Source of the DNA: Streptomyces sp. NBC_00306
GTDB lineage: Bacteria; Actinomycetota; Actinomycetes; Streptomycetales; Streptomycetaceae
DNA: 64,000 nucleotides
Assembly: GCF_036169555.1 (NCBI RefSeq)
Contig: NZ_CP108032.1
Location: 5,146,001 to 5,210,000, forward strand
Direction: 5' to 3'
Part shown: positions 1 through 9,219 of the stretch, one piece after another
Position numbering within the stretch: the first letter of the stretch is position 1
How the letters are laid out: each line of letters starts with the position of its first letter
Position numbers and translations under genes: made by a program
Notes under the pieces: model-generated
Databases searched by the model: none
The model's input: the letters and a program-made list of their open reading frames with translations, nothing else
What the model was told of the DNA's origin: nothing

Positions 1-809
1 TGGCCACGGTCGTCGCGTACGGACTGCTGGCCGCCGCCGCCCTCGCGCTGCGCCCGCCCGCCGGGACGCCCCGCAAGGTCCGTCTTCTCGCCCCGGCCGC
101 GGCCGGGGTGCTGATCGTGCCGCTGGCGCTGTCGTTCAGCCGGGGCTCCTGGATCGCGACCGCCGTCGCCGCCCTCGCCATGATCCTGCTGACGGGGCTG
201 CGCCAGGCCGTACGGGCACTCGCCGTGCTCACCGCTCTCGGCGTCGTGCTGGTGGGTGGTTTCGGCGTCGGATCCGAGATGATCTCGCAGCGGCTCAGCA
301 GCATCACCCAGGTGACCGCGGCACCCGACCGCTCCGTCACCGACCGGTACACCATGTGGGAGGCCGCGACGAGCATGTGGCGGGAGCAGCCCGCCGCGGG
401 GGTCGGGCTCAAGGGCTTCCCCGCCCACCGTGACGGTCACGCCTCCATCGGCCTCTCCTCGGGCAGCGACACCGCGGGCGCCGGTCACGCCTTCCAGAAG
501 CAGCCCCTGCTGTCGCCGCACAACATGTATCTGCTGGTCCTCAGCGAACAGGGCCTCATCGGCCTCACCGCCTTCGCCGGCAGCTGGGCGGCGGTCCTCG
601 TCGGCGGAGTGCGCCGGCTGGTCCACGCCCGCCGGGTGCGCACCGCGGCGGCGGACTGCGGGCTGGCCGCCGTCGGACTGATGCTCTGGCAGACCGTCGA
701 CTTCCTGTACGCGGACATCGGAGGCCCCTCGACCGTCCTCACCGGCGTCGTGTTCGGCCTCGCCGCCTGGTGGGCGCTGGCCGCCCGCGACGAGAAGACC
801 GCCGCGTGA
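1..809 (+). CDS. Wzy/O-antigen ligase-like polysaccharide polymerase, 5' end outside window
   Basis: The reading frame is open from base 3 to the TGA at 807-809, so the gene begins before the window. The visible part (about 268 codons) has hydrophobic segments near the start and end flanking a longer extracytoplasmic loop. That loop holds a QxxLxxPHNMYLxxLSEQGLIG-type stretch, and PHN followed by an early helix is typical of the Wzy_C/O-antigen ligase family. The family joins lipid-linked repeat units into long polysaccharide at the outer face of the membrane. The next gene starts inside the stop codon (GTGA), so the two are probably translationally coupled. The class is fairly sure; whether it acts as polymerase or ligase cannot be decided from sequence. 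Confidence 0.8.
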   Translation, partial: ATVVAYGLLAAAALALRPPAGTPRKVRLLAPAAAGVLIVPLALSFSRGSWIATAVAALAMILLTGLRQAVRALAVLTALGVVLVGGFGVGSEMISQRLSSITQVTAAPDRSVTDRYTMWEAATSMWREQPAAGVGLKGFPAHRDGHASIGLSSGSDTAGAGHAFQKQPLLSPHNMYLLVLSEQGLIGLTAFAGSWAAVLVGGVRRLVHARRVRTAAADCGLAAVGLMLWQTVDFLYADIGGPSTVLTGVVFGLAAWWALAARDEKTAA

Positions 810-2431
810 ACGACACCAGCACCGGACCGGCCGTACGGCCCGCGCCGACCGGTACCGAGCCGCCGCGGCTCGGCACCTTTCTCGCCAGGGCCGCCGCCGT
901 CACCGCCGGTCTGACCGCGGCCGGGGCGCTCCTCGGTCTCGTACGCGACCAGGCCATCGCCCAGATCTTCGGCGCGAGCACCGACAGCGACGCGTTCCTG
1001 ATCGCCTGGACCGTGCCGGAGATGGCGTCCACGCTCCTCATCGAGGACGCCATGGCGCTGCTGATGGTGCCCGCCTTCAGCCACGCCCTGGCCCGGCGCG
1101 CCGCCGACCGCGCGCGCGACCCGGTGCGTGAACTGGTCTCGGCCACCCTGCCCCGGCTGTTCGCGCTGCTCGCGTGCGCGGCCGCCCTGCTGATCGTGTG
1201 CGCGCCGCTCGTCGTGGGAGTGCTCGCCCCCGGCTTCGACAAGCCCCAACTGGCCGTCGACTGCACCCGGCTGACCGCGCTGACCGTCCTCACCTTCGGG
1301 ATCGCCGGGTACTTCAGTGCGGCGCTGAGGGCACACGGCACCTTCGTGCCGCCCGCCGGTGTCTATCTCGCCTACAACGTCGGCATCATCGCCACCACAC
1401 TGGCGCTGCACTCCCTGTGGGGCGTACGCGCCGCGGCGGCCGGGGTCGCGGTCGGCGGGCTGCTCATGGTGCTCGTGCAACTCCCGTCGTTCGTCCGGCG
1501 GGTGACCCGGACCCGGACCCGGACCCGGCCGCGGCGCGCCAGGCGCATCCCCCGGCAGCGCAGCGCCCCGCCGCTCATCGGGTTCGCCGTCCTCGCGCCG
1601 GTCGTCCTCTTCGCCGTCAGCCGGCAGTCGCAGGTCCTCGTCGAGCGGTTCCTCGCCTCGTCCCTGCCCGGCGGCGCGATCTCCCATCTCAACTACGCGC
1701 AGAAAGTCGCCCAGTTGCCGATGGTGCTGTCGCTGATGATCTGCACGGTCACCTTCCCGGTGGTCGCGAAGGCGATGGCGGACGGCGACCGGGAGCGGGC
1801 CCGCCGCCGGGTGGAGCACGATCTGGCGCTCGCCGGCATGGTCGTGCTGCTCGGCACCGCGCTCGTCCTCGGCTATGCGCCCCAGCTCATCGAAGTCCTG
1901 TTCCAGCGCGGTGCGTTCGACGCGCAGGACACCGAGACCACGGCCACCGTCATGCGCGTCTACGCCACCGGGCTCCTCGGCCACTGCCTGGTCGGCGCGC
2001 TCGGCCGGCCGTTCTTCTCCGCCGGGCGTCCCACCTGGTACCCGGCCGCCGCGATGGCCGGTGGTCTGCTGGTCACGATCGTCGCGGGCGCGGCGGCAGT
2101 CGGCCGCTTCGGTGTGTACGGCATCGCGGCGGCCAACGCCGCCGGCATCACCACCACCGCCGTGCTGCTGCTGTGCGGTCTCGGCTCCCGGGTGATCGCC
2201 ATCGAGGTCCGCTCGATCGGCATCTCCCTCGGCCGCCTCGCCGTCGCCGCCGCCGTGGCCGCCGTCGTCGGCGGGCTGACGGCTCCGCTGGTGACCGGCC
2301 CCCTGCTCAGCACGGTCACCGGCTGCCTGCTGGTGCCCGCAGTCTTCCTCGTCACGGGGGTCGCCGTCAGAGCCCCGGAAGTCCTCCATCTGCTGACCCT
2401 GACCCGGCAAAGGATCCGTCATGTCCGCTGA
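806..2431 (+). CDS. MurJ/MviN-like polysaccharide lipid flippase
   Basis: A protein of about 541 residues with some 13-14 predicted membrane segments and the MurJ/MVF signature near the N-terminus (GLVRDQAIAQIFGAS, then SDAFLIAW). The family flips undecaprenyl-linked precursors. Inside a polymerase/deacetylase/glycosyltransferase/Wzz cluster it most likely flips the exopolysaccharide repeat unit rather than lipid II. I chose the GTG at 806 because it overlaps the upstream stop as GTGA; an in-frame GTG at 770 would overlap the polymerase gene by 40 bases. A short Arg-rich cytoplasmic loop encoded near 1500-1555 comes from a run of repeated cgg-acc codons. Confidence 0.85.
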   Translation: MNDTSTGPAVRPAPTGTEPPRLGTFLARAAAVTAGLTAAGALLGLVRDQAIAQIFGASTDSDAFLIAWTVPEMASTLLIEDAMALLMVPAFSHALARRAADRARDPVRELVSATLPRLFALLACAAALLIVCAPLVVGVLAPGFDKPQLAVDCTRLTALTVLTFGIAGYFSAALRAHGTFVPPAGVYLAYNVGIIATTLALHSLWGVRAAAAGVAVGGLLMVLVQLPSFVRRVTRTRTRTRPRRARRIPRQRSAPPLIGFAVLAPVVLFAVSRQSQVLVERFLASSLPGGAISHLNYAQKVAQLPMVLSLMICTVTFPVVAKAMADGDRERARRRVEHDLALAGMVVLLGTALVLGYAPQLIEVLFQRGAFDAQDTETTATVMRVYATGLLGHCLVGALGRPFFSAGRPTWYPAAAMAGGLLVTIVAGAAAVGRFGVYGIAAANAAGITTTAVLLLCGLGSRVIAIEVRSIGISLGRLAVAAAVAAVVGGLTAPLVTGPLLSTVTGCLLVPAVFLVTGVAVRAPEVLHLLTLTRQRIRHVR

Positions 2432-3167
2432 CACGGCGCAGACGCACCCCGTCGCACCGACCCGCACCGGCCGTTCCGCCTGGCCCTGGATCCTGATGTA
2501 CCACTCGGTGGCCGATCCGACGGAGGATCCGTACGGCATCACCGTCGCCCGTGACCGGCTCGACCTCCAGCTCGGGTGGCTGCGCCGCCGCGGGCTGACC
2601 GGTGTCGGTGTCGGCACCCTGATGCGGGCCCGCGCCCGTGGCGAGGACCGCGGCCTCGTCGGCCTCACCTTCGACGACGGGTACGCCGACTTCGTCGACG
2701 CGGCCCTGCCGGTGCTGGAGCGCCACGACTGCGCGGCCACCCTGTTCGTCCTGCCCGGGCGGCTCGGCGGCAGCAACGAATGGGACCCGGAGGGCCCCCG
2801 CAAACCGCTGCTGACGGAGGAGCAGATCCACGCCGCCGCCGCGGCCGGGACGGAGATCGCCTCCCACGGTCTCTACCACGTCGACCTGACGACGCTCGAC
2901 GACGAGGTCCTGCGTCAGGAGACCCTGCGCAGCCGCGAATGGATCCACCAGCTCACCGGCACGTTCCCGGAAGGCTTCTGCTATCCGTACGGCACGGTCG
3001 ACGAACGGGCGATCGAAGCGGTGCGGGAAGCGGGCTACACCTACGGCTGCGCGATCCGGCCCGGTGCCCTGGCCGGACGGCACGCCCTGCCCCGTACGCA
3101 CATCAGCCAGGCCGACCAGGGGCTGCGCCTGACGGTGAAGCGGCTGCGGCACCGGCTCGGGACGTGA
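2421..3167 (+). CDS. Polysaccharide deacetylase (NodB homology domain)
   Basis: A 248-residue protein with a complete NodB fold signature: LTFDDGYAD (catalytic base D85, metal ligand D86), the zinc-ligand pair SHGLYH (H149, H153) and a CYPYG motif later on. It removes N- or O-acetyl groups from a polysaccharide or a lipid-linked intermediate. I see no clear signal peptide, so it may act in the cytoplasm or at the membrane before export. It overlaps the flippase gene by 11 bases, and the downstream glycosyltransferase starts inside its stop codon, so it is an integral operon member. The substrate cannot be told from sequence. Confidence 0.85.
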   Translation: MSADTAQTHPVAPTRTGRSAWPWILMYHSVADPTEDPYGITVARDRLDLQLGWLRRRGLTGVGVGTLMRARARGEDRGLVGLTFDDGYADFVDAALPVLERHDCAATLFVLPGRLGGSNEWDPEGPRKPLLTEEQIHAAAAAGTEIASHGLYHVDLTTLDDEVLRQETLRSREWIHQLTGTFPEGFCYPYGTVDERAIEAVREAGYTYGCAIRPGALAGRHALPRTHISQADQGLRLTVKRLRHRLGT

Positions 3168-4327
3168 CCGCGGTGAAGGCGCTGCACATCATCACCGGCC
3201 TCGGCGCCGGCGGTGCCGAGCAGCAGCTGCGGGTGCTGCTGCGCCATCTTCCGGTGGACTGCGACGTGGTGACGCTGACGAACCCCGGTGCGGTCGCCGA
3301 CGGGCTGCGGGCGGACGGCGTCGACGTGGTGCACCTCGGGATGCGAGGCAACCGGGACCTCCAGGCGCTGCCCCGGCTGACCCGGCTGATCCGGCGGGGC
3401 GCGTACGACCTCGTCCACACGCATCTGTACCGCGCCTGCGTCTACGGCCGGATCGCGGCGCGGCTCGCGGGCGTCCGTGCCACCGTCGCCACGGAGCACT
3501 CGCTCGGGCAGGCCGAGATCGAGGGCCGGCCGCTCACCCGCCCGACCCGTGCCCTGTACCTCGGCACCGAGCGGCTGGGCTCGGCGACCGTCGCCGTCTC
3601 CGACACGGTGGCGGCCCGGCTGTCCGACTGGGGCGTGCCCGCCGAACGGATCCATGTCGTCCCCAACGGCATCGACGCCGCCCGTTTCCGCTTCAGCGCC
3701 ACCGAACGGCTCGCCACCCGGGCCCGCCTCGGCATTCCGCCGGACGCCTTCGTGGTGGGCGGGGTGGGCCGCCTCGTACCCGGCAAGCGCTTCGACGTCC
3801 TGGTACGCGCGGTGGCGGCGCTGCCCGGCGCCCGGCTCCTGGTGGCGGGCGACGGCCCCGAACTGACCACGCTGAACACTCTGGCGGCCCGGCTCGACGC
3901 CGCCGACCGCATCCGCTTCCTCGGCGAGTGCGACGCCCACGCCGGTGTGGGCGCCCCCGCCGTTCCGGCGCTGCTGAGCGCCATGGACGTGTTCGTCTCG
4001 GCCTCCCGCGAGGAGGCCTTCGGACTCGCCGTGGTCGAGGCGCTGGCCGCCGGTCTGCCCGTACTGCACAGCACCTGCCCGGCCGTCGAGGACCTGCCGT
4101 CCCGTCAGGCGCCCGGCGCCCGCCGCATCGACGGCACCACGCAGGAGCTGACGGCCCTCCTGCGGGAGCGGATGACGGCGGGAGCGCAGCGGTTCGATCC
4201 GCCGCCCGCCGTCGCCCACTACGACATCGCACGCAGCAGTGAACGCCTCATGGACGTCTACGCGCACGCGCTCACCGCGAGCCCTTCCCGTATGCCCACC
4301 CCCTCGACCGAGAGAACACGCCGATGA
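3164..4327 (+). CDS. Glycosyltransferase family 4 (GT-B fold)
   Basis: About 387 residues with the two-domain GT-B layout. The N-terminus has the acceptor-side glycine loop (ITGLGAGGAEQQLR). The C-terminal half has VVPNGIDAARF, VGGVGRLVPGKRFD and the donor-binding EAFGLAVVEALAAGLPV, the E-x7-E retaining-transferase motif. It should add a sugar from a nucleotide-sugar donor to the growing lipid-linked unit on the cytoplasmic face. The GTG at 3164 overlaps the deacetylase stop (GTGA); a GTG nine bases later is a possible alternative. Its own stop overlaps the next ATG (ATGA). Confidence 0.88.
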   Translation: MTAVKALHIITGLGAGGAEQQLRVLLRHLPVDCDVVTLTNPGAVADGLRADGVDVVHLGMRGNRDLQALPRLTRLIRRGAYDLVHTHLYRACVYGRIAARLAGVRATVATEHSLGQAEIEGRPLTRPTRALYLGTERLGSATVAVSDTVAARLSDWGVPAERIHVVPNGIDAARFRFSATERLATRARLGIPPDAFVVGGVGRLVPGKRFDVLVRAVAALPGARLLVAGDGPELTTLNTLAARLDAADRIRFLGECDAHAGVGAPAVPALLSAMDVFVSASREEAFGLAVVEALAAGLPVLHSTCPAVEDLPSRQAPGARRIDGTTQELTALLRERMTAGAQRFDPPPAVAHYDIARSSERLMDVYAHALTASPSRMPTPSTERTRR

Positions 4328-4986
4328 CCGAGTCGCCCCAGCAGGAACCCGCCACCCGACGAGGGCACGGCCGGCTGCGCGCCAGGAACTCGCTGCCCCT
4401 GTGGTGGCCGCTGCCCGCGTGCGTACTCGCCGGTGCGCTCTGCGGCACCGTGTACGGAGTGGCGGTGACACCGCAGTACGCGGCCACCAGCTACGTCATC
4501 GCCGTCTCCGACAAGGACGCGCAGCCCGGTGCCGCGCTCGGATTCGCGCAGGCGTACGGCCGGATCGCCACCAGCGACTCCACCCTCGCGGGCGCGCGCG
4601 TCGCCGCCGGGGTCTCCGCGAAGACCCTGCGCAGCCACGTGCGCACCGAGACCTCGCCCGACTCACCGATGATCGCGATCACCGGTACGTCGGAGCGGCC
4701 CGCCGAGGCGGCCGACTTCGCCAACGCGGTGGCCGACGCCGTCTTCGTCAGCAGCAACCAGGTGGCCAAGAACACCGGGGTGCGGCTGATGAGTTTCTCC
4801 CCGGCCATCCCGCCCGCCGAGCCCGTCTCCCCGTCGGCGCCCCTCGCCGCTGCCGTGGGCGGCTGCACCGGAGGGCTCCTGGGCGGGCTGTTCCTGCTCG
4901 TGCGCCCCCGGCGTGGCCGGCGGCCCTCGGCCATGACCGTTCCGGCTCCGGCCGGTTCCGTCGCGGCCGAGAGGGAGCTGGTCTGA
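4324..4986 (+). CDS. Wzz-like polysaccharide chain-length determinant, membrane-anchor part only
   Basis: A 220-residue protein with one membrane segment near residues 26-48, an extracytoplasmic stretch of about 130 residues containing the conserved YAATSYVIAV start of a Wzz domain, and a second membrane segment near 176-197 followed by a basic tail. This is the polysaccharide co-polymerase topology that controls chain length. The cytoplasmic tyrosine-kinase (BY-kinase) domain present in many homologues is absent, as in adaptor-type co-polymerases. It starts at the ATGA overlap with the glycosyltransferase and ends at a TGATG overlap with the next gene. Confidence 0.75.
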   Translation: MTESPQQEPATRRGHGRLRARNSLPLWWPLPACVLAGALCGTVYGVAVTPQYAATSYVIAVSDKDAQPGAALGFAQAYGRIATSDSTLAGARVAAGVSAKTLRSHVRTETSPDSPMIAITGTSERPAEAADFANAVADAVFVSSNQVAKNTGVRLMSFSPAIPPAEPVSPSAPLAAAVGGCTGGLLGGLFLLVRPRRGRRPSAMTVPAPAGSVAAERELV

Positions 4987-6134
4987 TGGACGGAGAACGG
5001 GAGGGCCTGGCCGTCACGCTGGTCCGGGACCAGCGGGACTTCGCACGGCTGCGGCCGGAGTGGGACAAGCTGCAACGCCGCTGCTCCACCGCCACACCGT
5101 TCCAGAGCCACGCCTGGCTGGAGTCCTGGTGGCTCTCCTACGGCATGGACGGGCGGCTGCGGATCGTGCTCGTACGCCTGGACGGGCGGTTGATCGCGGC
5201 CGCCCCCCTGATGCTCGTCCACCGTCCGATGCCGCTGCTCGTCTCCCTGGGCGGCCAGATCTCCGACTACGGCGACATCCTCGTCGACGACGAGCACGCG
5301 GACTGTGCGATCGAGGCCCTGGAGAGGGGACTCCAGCACGCGGCCCGCCACGCTGTCATCGATCTGCGCGAGGTACGGCCCGGGGCAGCGGCGGAGCGGC
5401 TGTACGAGAGCTGGACCGGGCCCCGGCGGCAACTCGCCGACTCCGTCTGTCTGGAGCTTCCCGCTCAGCCGATGGACGAACTGGTCAAGCGCATGCCGGC
5501 CAGCCGGGCCCAGCGCGTACGCGCGAAGCTGCGCAAGATCGACGCACTGAGGATCGAGGGCTACACCGTCACCGAGCACGAGGTGCCCGCCGCCATGGAG
5601 CACCTGCTGCGGCTGCACGAACTCCAGTGGCGGGGCCGCGGGGTGACGGTCGAGCATCTGCGTCCCAGGTTCGCGGAGCATCTGGTGCGGGCGACCCGCC
5701 GGCTGGTCCGCGACGGGAACGCGGCGCTCACCGAGTACCGGCTGGACGGCGAGGTCGTGGCGGCCAACGTGGCCCTGATGTCCGACGGCCTCACCGGCGG
5801 CTATCTCTACGGCGCCCACCCGGAGCTGCGCGAGAAGAAGGTCGACGTCGCGACGATGCTGCTGCGGCACGACGTCAACCTGGCGGCGGCGACCGGCCGC
5901 AGGGTGGTGAGCCTGCTGCGGGGCAAGGAGTCGTACAAGAACCACTGGCGTCCCGAGGCGGTCACCAACCAGCGGCTGATGATGGCGCCGTCCCGGCTCG
6001 GGCCGGCGCTCTCCCTGCACGCCGGGCGGGCCCAGTGGCGCGACCACGCCGCGGGGACCGTGAAGGCACGGTTCCCCGCCGCGCAGCAGTGGCGCGCCCG
6101 CCTGAACGACCTGCGGGCGGCCGGGCCCCGCTAG
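4986..6134 (+). CDS. FemAB/GNAT-like acyltransferase (Acetyltransf_6 type)
   Basis: A 382-residue protein. The N-terminal half has WDKLQRRCSTATPFQSHAWLESWW, split here as WDKLQ..PFQSHAWLESWW, which is typical of the BcsL/CelD-like GNAT group. The C-terminal half has a second GNAT-type core (LTEYRLDGEVVAANVALM, then GGYLYGAHPELR and SLLRGKESYK). Such proteins acylate sugars or amino sugars in exopolysaccharide loci. The ATG overlaps the previous stop (TGATG), so this is the last gene of the overlapping chain. Only 10 bases separate it from the convergent GH26 gene, and I see no terminator there. The acyl donor and acceptor are unknown. Confidence 0.75.
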   Translation: MDGEREGLAVTLVRDQRDFARLRPEWDKLQRRCSTATPFQSHAWLESWWLSYGMDGRLRIVLVRLDGRLIAAAPLMLVHRPMPLLVSLGGQISDYGDILVDDEHADCAIEALERGLQHAARHAVIDLREVRPGAAAERLYESWTGPRRQLADSVCLELPAQPMDELVKRMPASRAQRVRAKLRKIDALRIEGYTVTEHEVPAAMEHLLRLHELQWRGRGVTVEHLRPRFAEHLVRATRRLVRDGNAALTEYRLDGEVVAANVALMSDGLTGGYLYGAHPELREKKVDVATMLLRHDVNLAAATGRRVVSLLRGKESYKNHWRPEAVTNQRLMMAPSRLGPALSLHAGRAQWRDHAAGTVKARFPAAQQWRARLNDLRAAGPR

Positions 6135-6144
6135 ACCGTGCCCG

Positions 6145-7638
6145 CTAGAACCAGCTGCCGGGCAGCGGCACACGGATGCAGATCTGCCGGTCGTACACGC
6201 CCGCGCCCTGTCCGAGCCAGGCACCGAGCCTCACGGGGAAGCACCACTCGATGGAGTTCGTCTCCTTCGGCGGGGTGGTGGCTGTCGGCTTCGGCGCCGG
6301 CTTGACCGGTGTGGAGGAGGACGGGGTCGGCTGCGCGGCCGGCGTGGTCGGAGCGGCCGGGACGGGTGTCGTCTCGACCGGCTTCGGCGTCACCGGAGCG
6401 GTCGGTGTCGGTGTGGGTGTGGGAGTCGGTGTGGGAGTGGGCGTGGGCGGCACGGGCGTGGGGACCGGCACCGGTGCCGACTCGTCGGGCTTCGGCGTCG
6501 GCTTGGGGACGGGCACCGGCACGACGGGCGGACTGGGCACGACCGGAGGAGTCGGGACGACCGGGGGAGTGGGCACGACCGGAGGAGTGGGGACAACGGG
6601 CGGAGTGGGCACGACGGGCGGCGTCGGAGGGACCGGCTTCGCGAACAGCATCGACCGAAAGACCATCGACGACTTGGGGTTGTCATCACACTGCCAGACA
6701 CCGTGCGGACAGTAGTCTGTGATGGTCTGGTAGAGCGGTTTGTGCCGCTCGATCCATTCCAGCATTCCCCGCATGTACTCCGGGTTGTCGCCGTTCCGGA
6801 AGAGTCCCCATTCCGGGTACGAGATCGCCTTGTTGTGAGCCGCAGCGAATTCGACCTGCTTCTGCAGTCCGTACGGAGCCGTCGCCTGTTCCTGGAACGT
6901 CCGTCCGGGAGCCTGGTCGTACGAATCCATACCGATGATGTCCACGACGTCGTCGCCCGGATAGCACTCGGTCCAGGGAATCGCGTCCGTCCCCCGGTTC
7001 GGGGCGAAGTCGAAGCGGAACTTCTGCCCCGGCACCGAACGCATGGCCGTGACGATGCGATTCCAGTACGTCTTCCAGGACGCCGGATCCGGGCCGCAGC
7101 GGTGCGTGTACGTGATGCCGTTCATCTCCCAGCCGAGCACGATCACCGTGTCCGGCGCCCCCAGGTCGACCAGACGGCCTGCCAGAGTCCGGAAGTGGTG
7201 ATCGAACTGACCCTCGGCACCCGCCCTCAGCAGTCGGCGGACCTCGTGGTCGGGGACGCGCGCCTCGTTCCGTTCCAGCATGGGCACGTTGAGGACGAAC
7301 AGCCGGTCCTCCGCGCCGCGCCGCCACCGGGCCCACTCGTCCAGGAACTGCGAGCCGCCCTCGATGTTGGTCCACAGGTCGCCCGGCAGATAAGTGTGAC
7401 CGACCTTCAGCTCCGCGCCGCCGAGCCATCGCGAGAGTTCCGCCATGCGCCGGAGGCCGTCGGGGCCGTAGTGGAGATAGGCGCCCATGGCCACCGACGA
7501 GGCACTGACCGGGGCCGGCGTCGGGTCGTCGGCCGGGGCCGCGCCCGCCGGCAGTTCTCCGTACACGCCCACGGAGATCAGGAGACTGGCGGCAACCGTC
7601 CCGATGCAGGTGCCGGTGAGCCGGCGCCGTTGGGTCAT
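6145..7638 (-). CDS. Secreted glycoside hydrolase, GH26-like, with long Pro/Thr linker
   Basis: A 497-residue protein. A signal peptide covers roughly residues 1-33. A TIM-barrel region at about 45-335 has GWEMNG (E171, candidate acid/base) and SYPEWGLF (E276, candidate nucleophile), placed as in GH26 beta-mannanase/lichenase relatives. A Pro/Thr/Val-rich linker from about 336 to 455 contains repeated PTPPVV and PTPT units. A short tail of about 40 residues holds two cysteines (EWCFP and RQICI) and may be a small wall- or glycan-binding module. The start is supported by an AGGAGG site just upstream. Convergent to the exopolysaccharide operon, it may trim or release that polymer. The family is assigned from motifs only; the substrate is inferred. 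Confidence 0.75.
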   Translation of the reverse strand: MTQRRRLTGTCIGTVAASLLISVGVYGELPAGAAPADDPTPAPVSASSVAMGAYLHYGPDGLRRMAELSRWLGGAELKVGHTYLPGDLWTNIEGGSQFLDEWARWRRGAEDRLFVLNVPMLERNEARVPDHEVRRLLRAGAEGQFDHHFRTLAGRLVDLGAPDTVIVLGWEMNGITYTHRCGPDPASWKTYWNRIVTAMRSVPGQKFRFDFAPNRGTDAIPWTECYPGDDVVDIIGMDSYDQAPGRTFQEQATAPYGLQKQVEFAAAHNKAISYPEWGLFRNGDNPEYMRGMLEWIERHKPLYQTITDYCPHGVWQCDDNPKSSMVFRSMLFAKPVPPTPPVVPTPPVVPTPPVVPTPPVVPTPPVVPSPPVVPVPVPKPTPKPDESAPVPVPTPVPPTPTPTPTPTPTPTPTAPVTPKPVETTPVPAAPTTPAAQPTPSSSTPVKPAPKPTATTPPKETNSIEWCFPVRLGAWLGQGAGVYDRQICIRVPLPGSWF

Positions 7639-7793
7639 GGCTCCTCCTTGCGAGCTGGCGGCCTGTCAGACCTGTCCGTGCCGACGCATTCACGACGTAC
7701 ACGACCGTAGGCAGAAAGTCTTACTAATGGGCTGTCTGAAAGCTCGTCAGTAGGCCATTTGCGATACGGGGCGCGTTATTCAGGACCATCCAG

Positions 7794-9131
7794 GTGAAAG
7801 TTGTGACGTTGATGCCACCGTTCGACGCCGGAGTTCCCGCTCTGGTGCTGCGACTCGACCGAAATCCCTTTCACCACGGCACACTCGGAGCGGTCAGATC
7901 ACTGGGTCGCGCGGGTGTCGAAGTGCATGCCGTGGTGGAGGCGGCCCACAGTCCGGTCGCCCGCTCCCGCTTTCTGCACCGGGCGCATCCGGGGCTCCGG
8001 GGAGCCGTCACTCCCGAGGCCTTCGTGGAGATGCTGCTGCGCGTCTCGGACCGGATCGGCCGGCGGGCCGTCCTGGTCGCCATGGACGACGTGAGCGCGA
8101 TCCTCGCCGCCGCGCACGGGCCGCGGCTCGCCGAGCGCTACCTCTTTCCCGAGCAGCCGACCGGGCTGCCGGGGCGGCTCGCGGACAAGGCCGAGCTGGC
8201 GGGCCTGTGCGCCGCCGCGGGGATCGCCCATCCCGACACCGTCGTCCCCGACAGCCCCGGCGAGGCGGCCGGTGCCGCGGACCGGCTGGGGCTGCCGCTG
8301 GTGGCGAAGTGGAGCCGGCCCTGGCTGCTGACACCCGCCACCGGGCTGCGCAGCACGACACTCGTGCGTTCCGCGGGCGAGGCACGTGAACTCTTCGCCC
8401 GCAGCGCGCACGCCGGGAGCCGGCTGCTCCTCCAGCGCTTCCTGCCCGACGCGCCGGCGTCCGACTGGTTCTTCCACGGCTACTTCGGCCGAGACTTCAC
8501 CTGTCTGCACGGGGGCAGCGGACGCAAGCAGCTGTCCTGGCCGGTCGGCACCGGCCTCACCGCGATGGGCCGGTGGCAGCCCAACCCCGAGGTGGAGGAG
8601 GCCGCTCGGCGGCTGGTCTCCCATGTCGGCTACCACGGCATCCTCGACCTCGACTTCCGGCGCGAGGAGTCCACCGGCAGCTATCAGCTGCTCGACGTCA
8701 ATCCGAGGCCCGGTGCCCAGTTCCGGCTCTTCACGGACACGGGCGGACTGGACGTCGTGCGGTCCCTGTACCTCGACCTCACGGGCGGTCCCGTGCCGGG
8801 CCCGTCCGGCCGGCCGGGCCGCGTGTTCGTCGCGGAGAACTACGCCCTGCTCTCCGCCGCCGTGTCCGTACGCCGGGGGAGGCCCGCCGCGGGCCCGCGG
8901 CCGAAAAGCCCGGCGCAGGGCGTGGAGACCGCCTGGTTCGCGCGGGACGACCCGCGGCCCTTCTTCTCCATGACCCGGGCCTGGTTCGGCCGCGGGCTGG
9001 GCAAGGGGGCCGGACGGCTGCGGGCCCTGCTGGGACCGCACCCCGCCGCCGCCTCCCACGGACCGCCCCGGCCGCGGGCGTCGGCCACCGACGGCTCCGC
9101 CGACCGGTCCGACGCCGCATCCCTGACCTGA
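7794..9131 (+). CDS. ATP-grasp domain enzyme (carboxylate-amine ligase type)
   Basis: A 445-residue protein with a Rossmann-like N-terminal part (LGAVRSLGRAGVEVHAVVE) and an ATP-grasp core. The core has LADKAELAGLCAAAGI, the nucleotide-binding strand LPLVAKWSR, and the metal site LLDVNPRPGAQ near residues 300-310. The family uses ATP to activate a carboxylate for attack by an amine or thiol. The C-terminal 100 residues are low in complexity. The GTG start has only a weak CAGGA element upstream. The flavoprotein gene follows after a 64-88 base gap, so the pair may form one transcription unit. The substrate is unknown; the neighbouring locus suggests decoration of an extracellular polymer or a small molecule. 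Confidence 0.8.
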   Translation: MKVVTLMPPFDAGVPALVLRLDRNPFHHGTLGAVRSLGRAGVEVHAVVEAAHSPVARSRFLHRAHPGLRGAVTPEAFVEMLLRVSDRIGRRAVLVAMDDVSAILAAAHGPRLAERYLFPEQPTGLPGRLADKAELAGLCAAAGIAHPDTVVPDSPGEAAGAADRLGLPLVAKWSRPWLLTPATGLRSTTLVRSAGEARELFARSAHAGSRLLLQRFLPDAPASDWFFHGYFGRDFTCLHGGSGRKQLSWPVGTGLTAMGRWQPNPEVEEAARRLVSHVGYHGILDLDFRREESTGSYQLLDVNPRPGAQFRLFTDTGGLDVVRSLYLDLTGGPVPGPSGRPGRVFVAENYALLSAAVSVRRGRPAAGPRPKSPAQGVETAWFARDDPRPFFSMTRAWFGRGLGKGAGRLRALLGPHPAAASHGPPRPRASATDGSADRSDAASLT

Positions 9132-9219
9132 GCCGTCGCGCGCCGCGCGCGGCCCCAACGTCACGGCCCCGAGGCCCTGACCCACCCGAGCCCCGATGGC
9201 AGAGAGCGAGAAGCGAACC

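Noticed and set aside
485..2803. Very long open frame (772 codons) on the minus strand
   Set aside because: It is antisense to the polymerase, flippase and deacetylase genes, has Arg/Gly/Glu-biased composition and lacks domains. This is a typical high-GC shadow frame.
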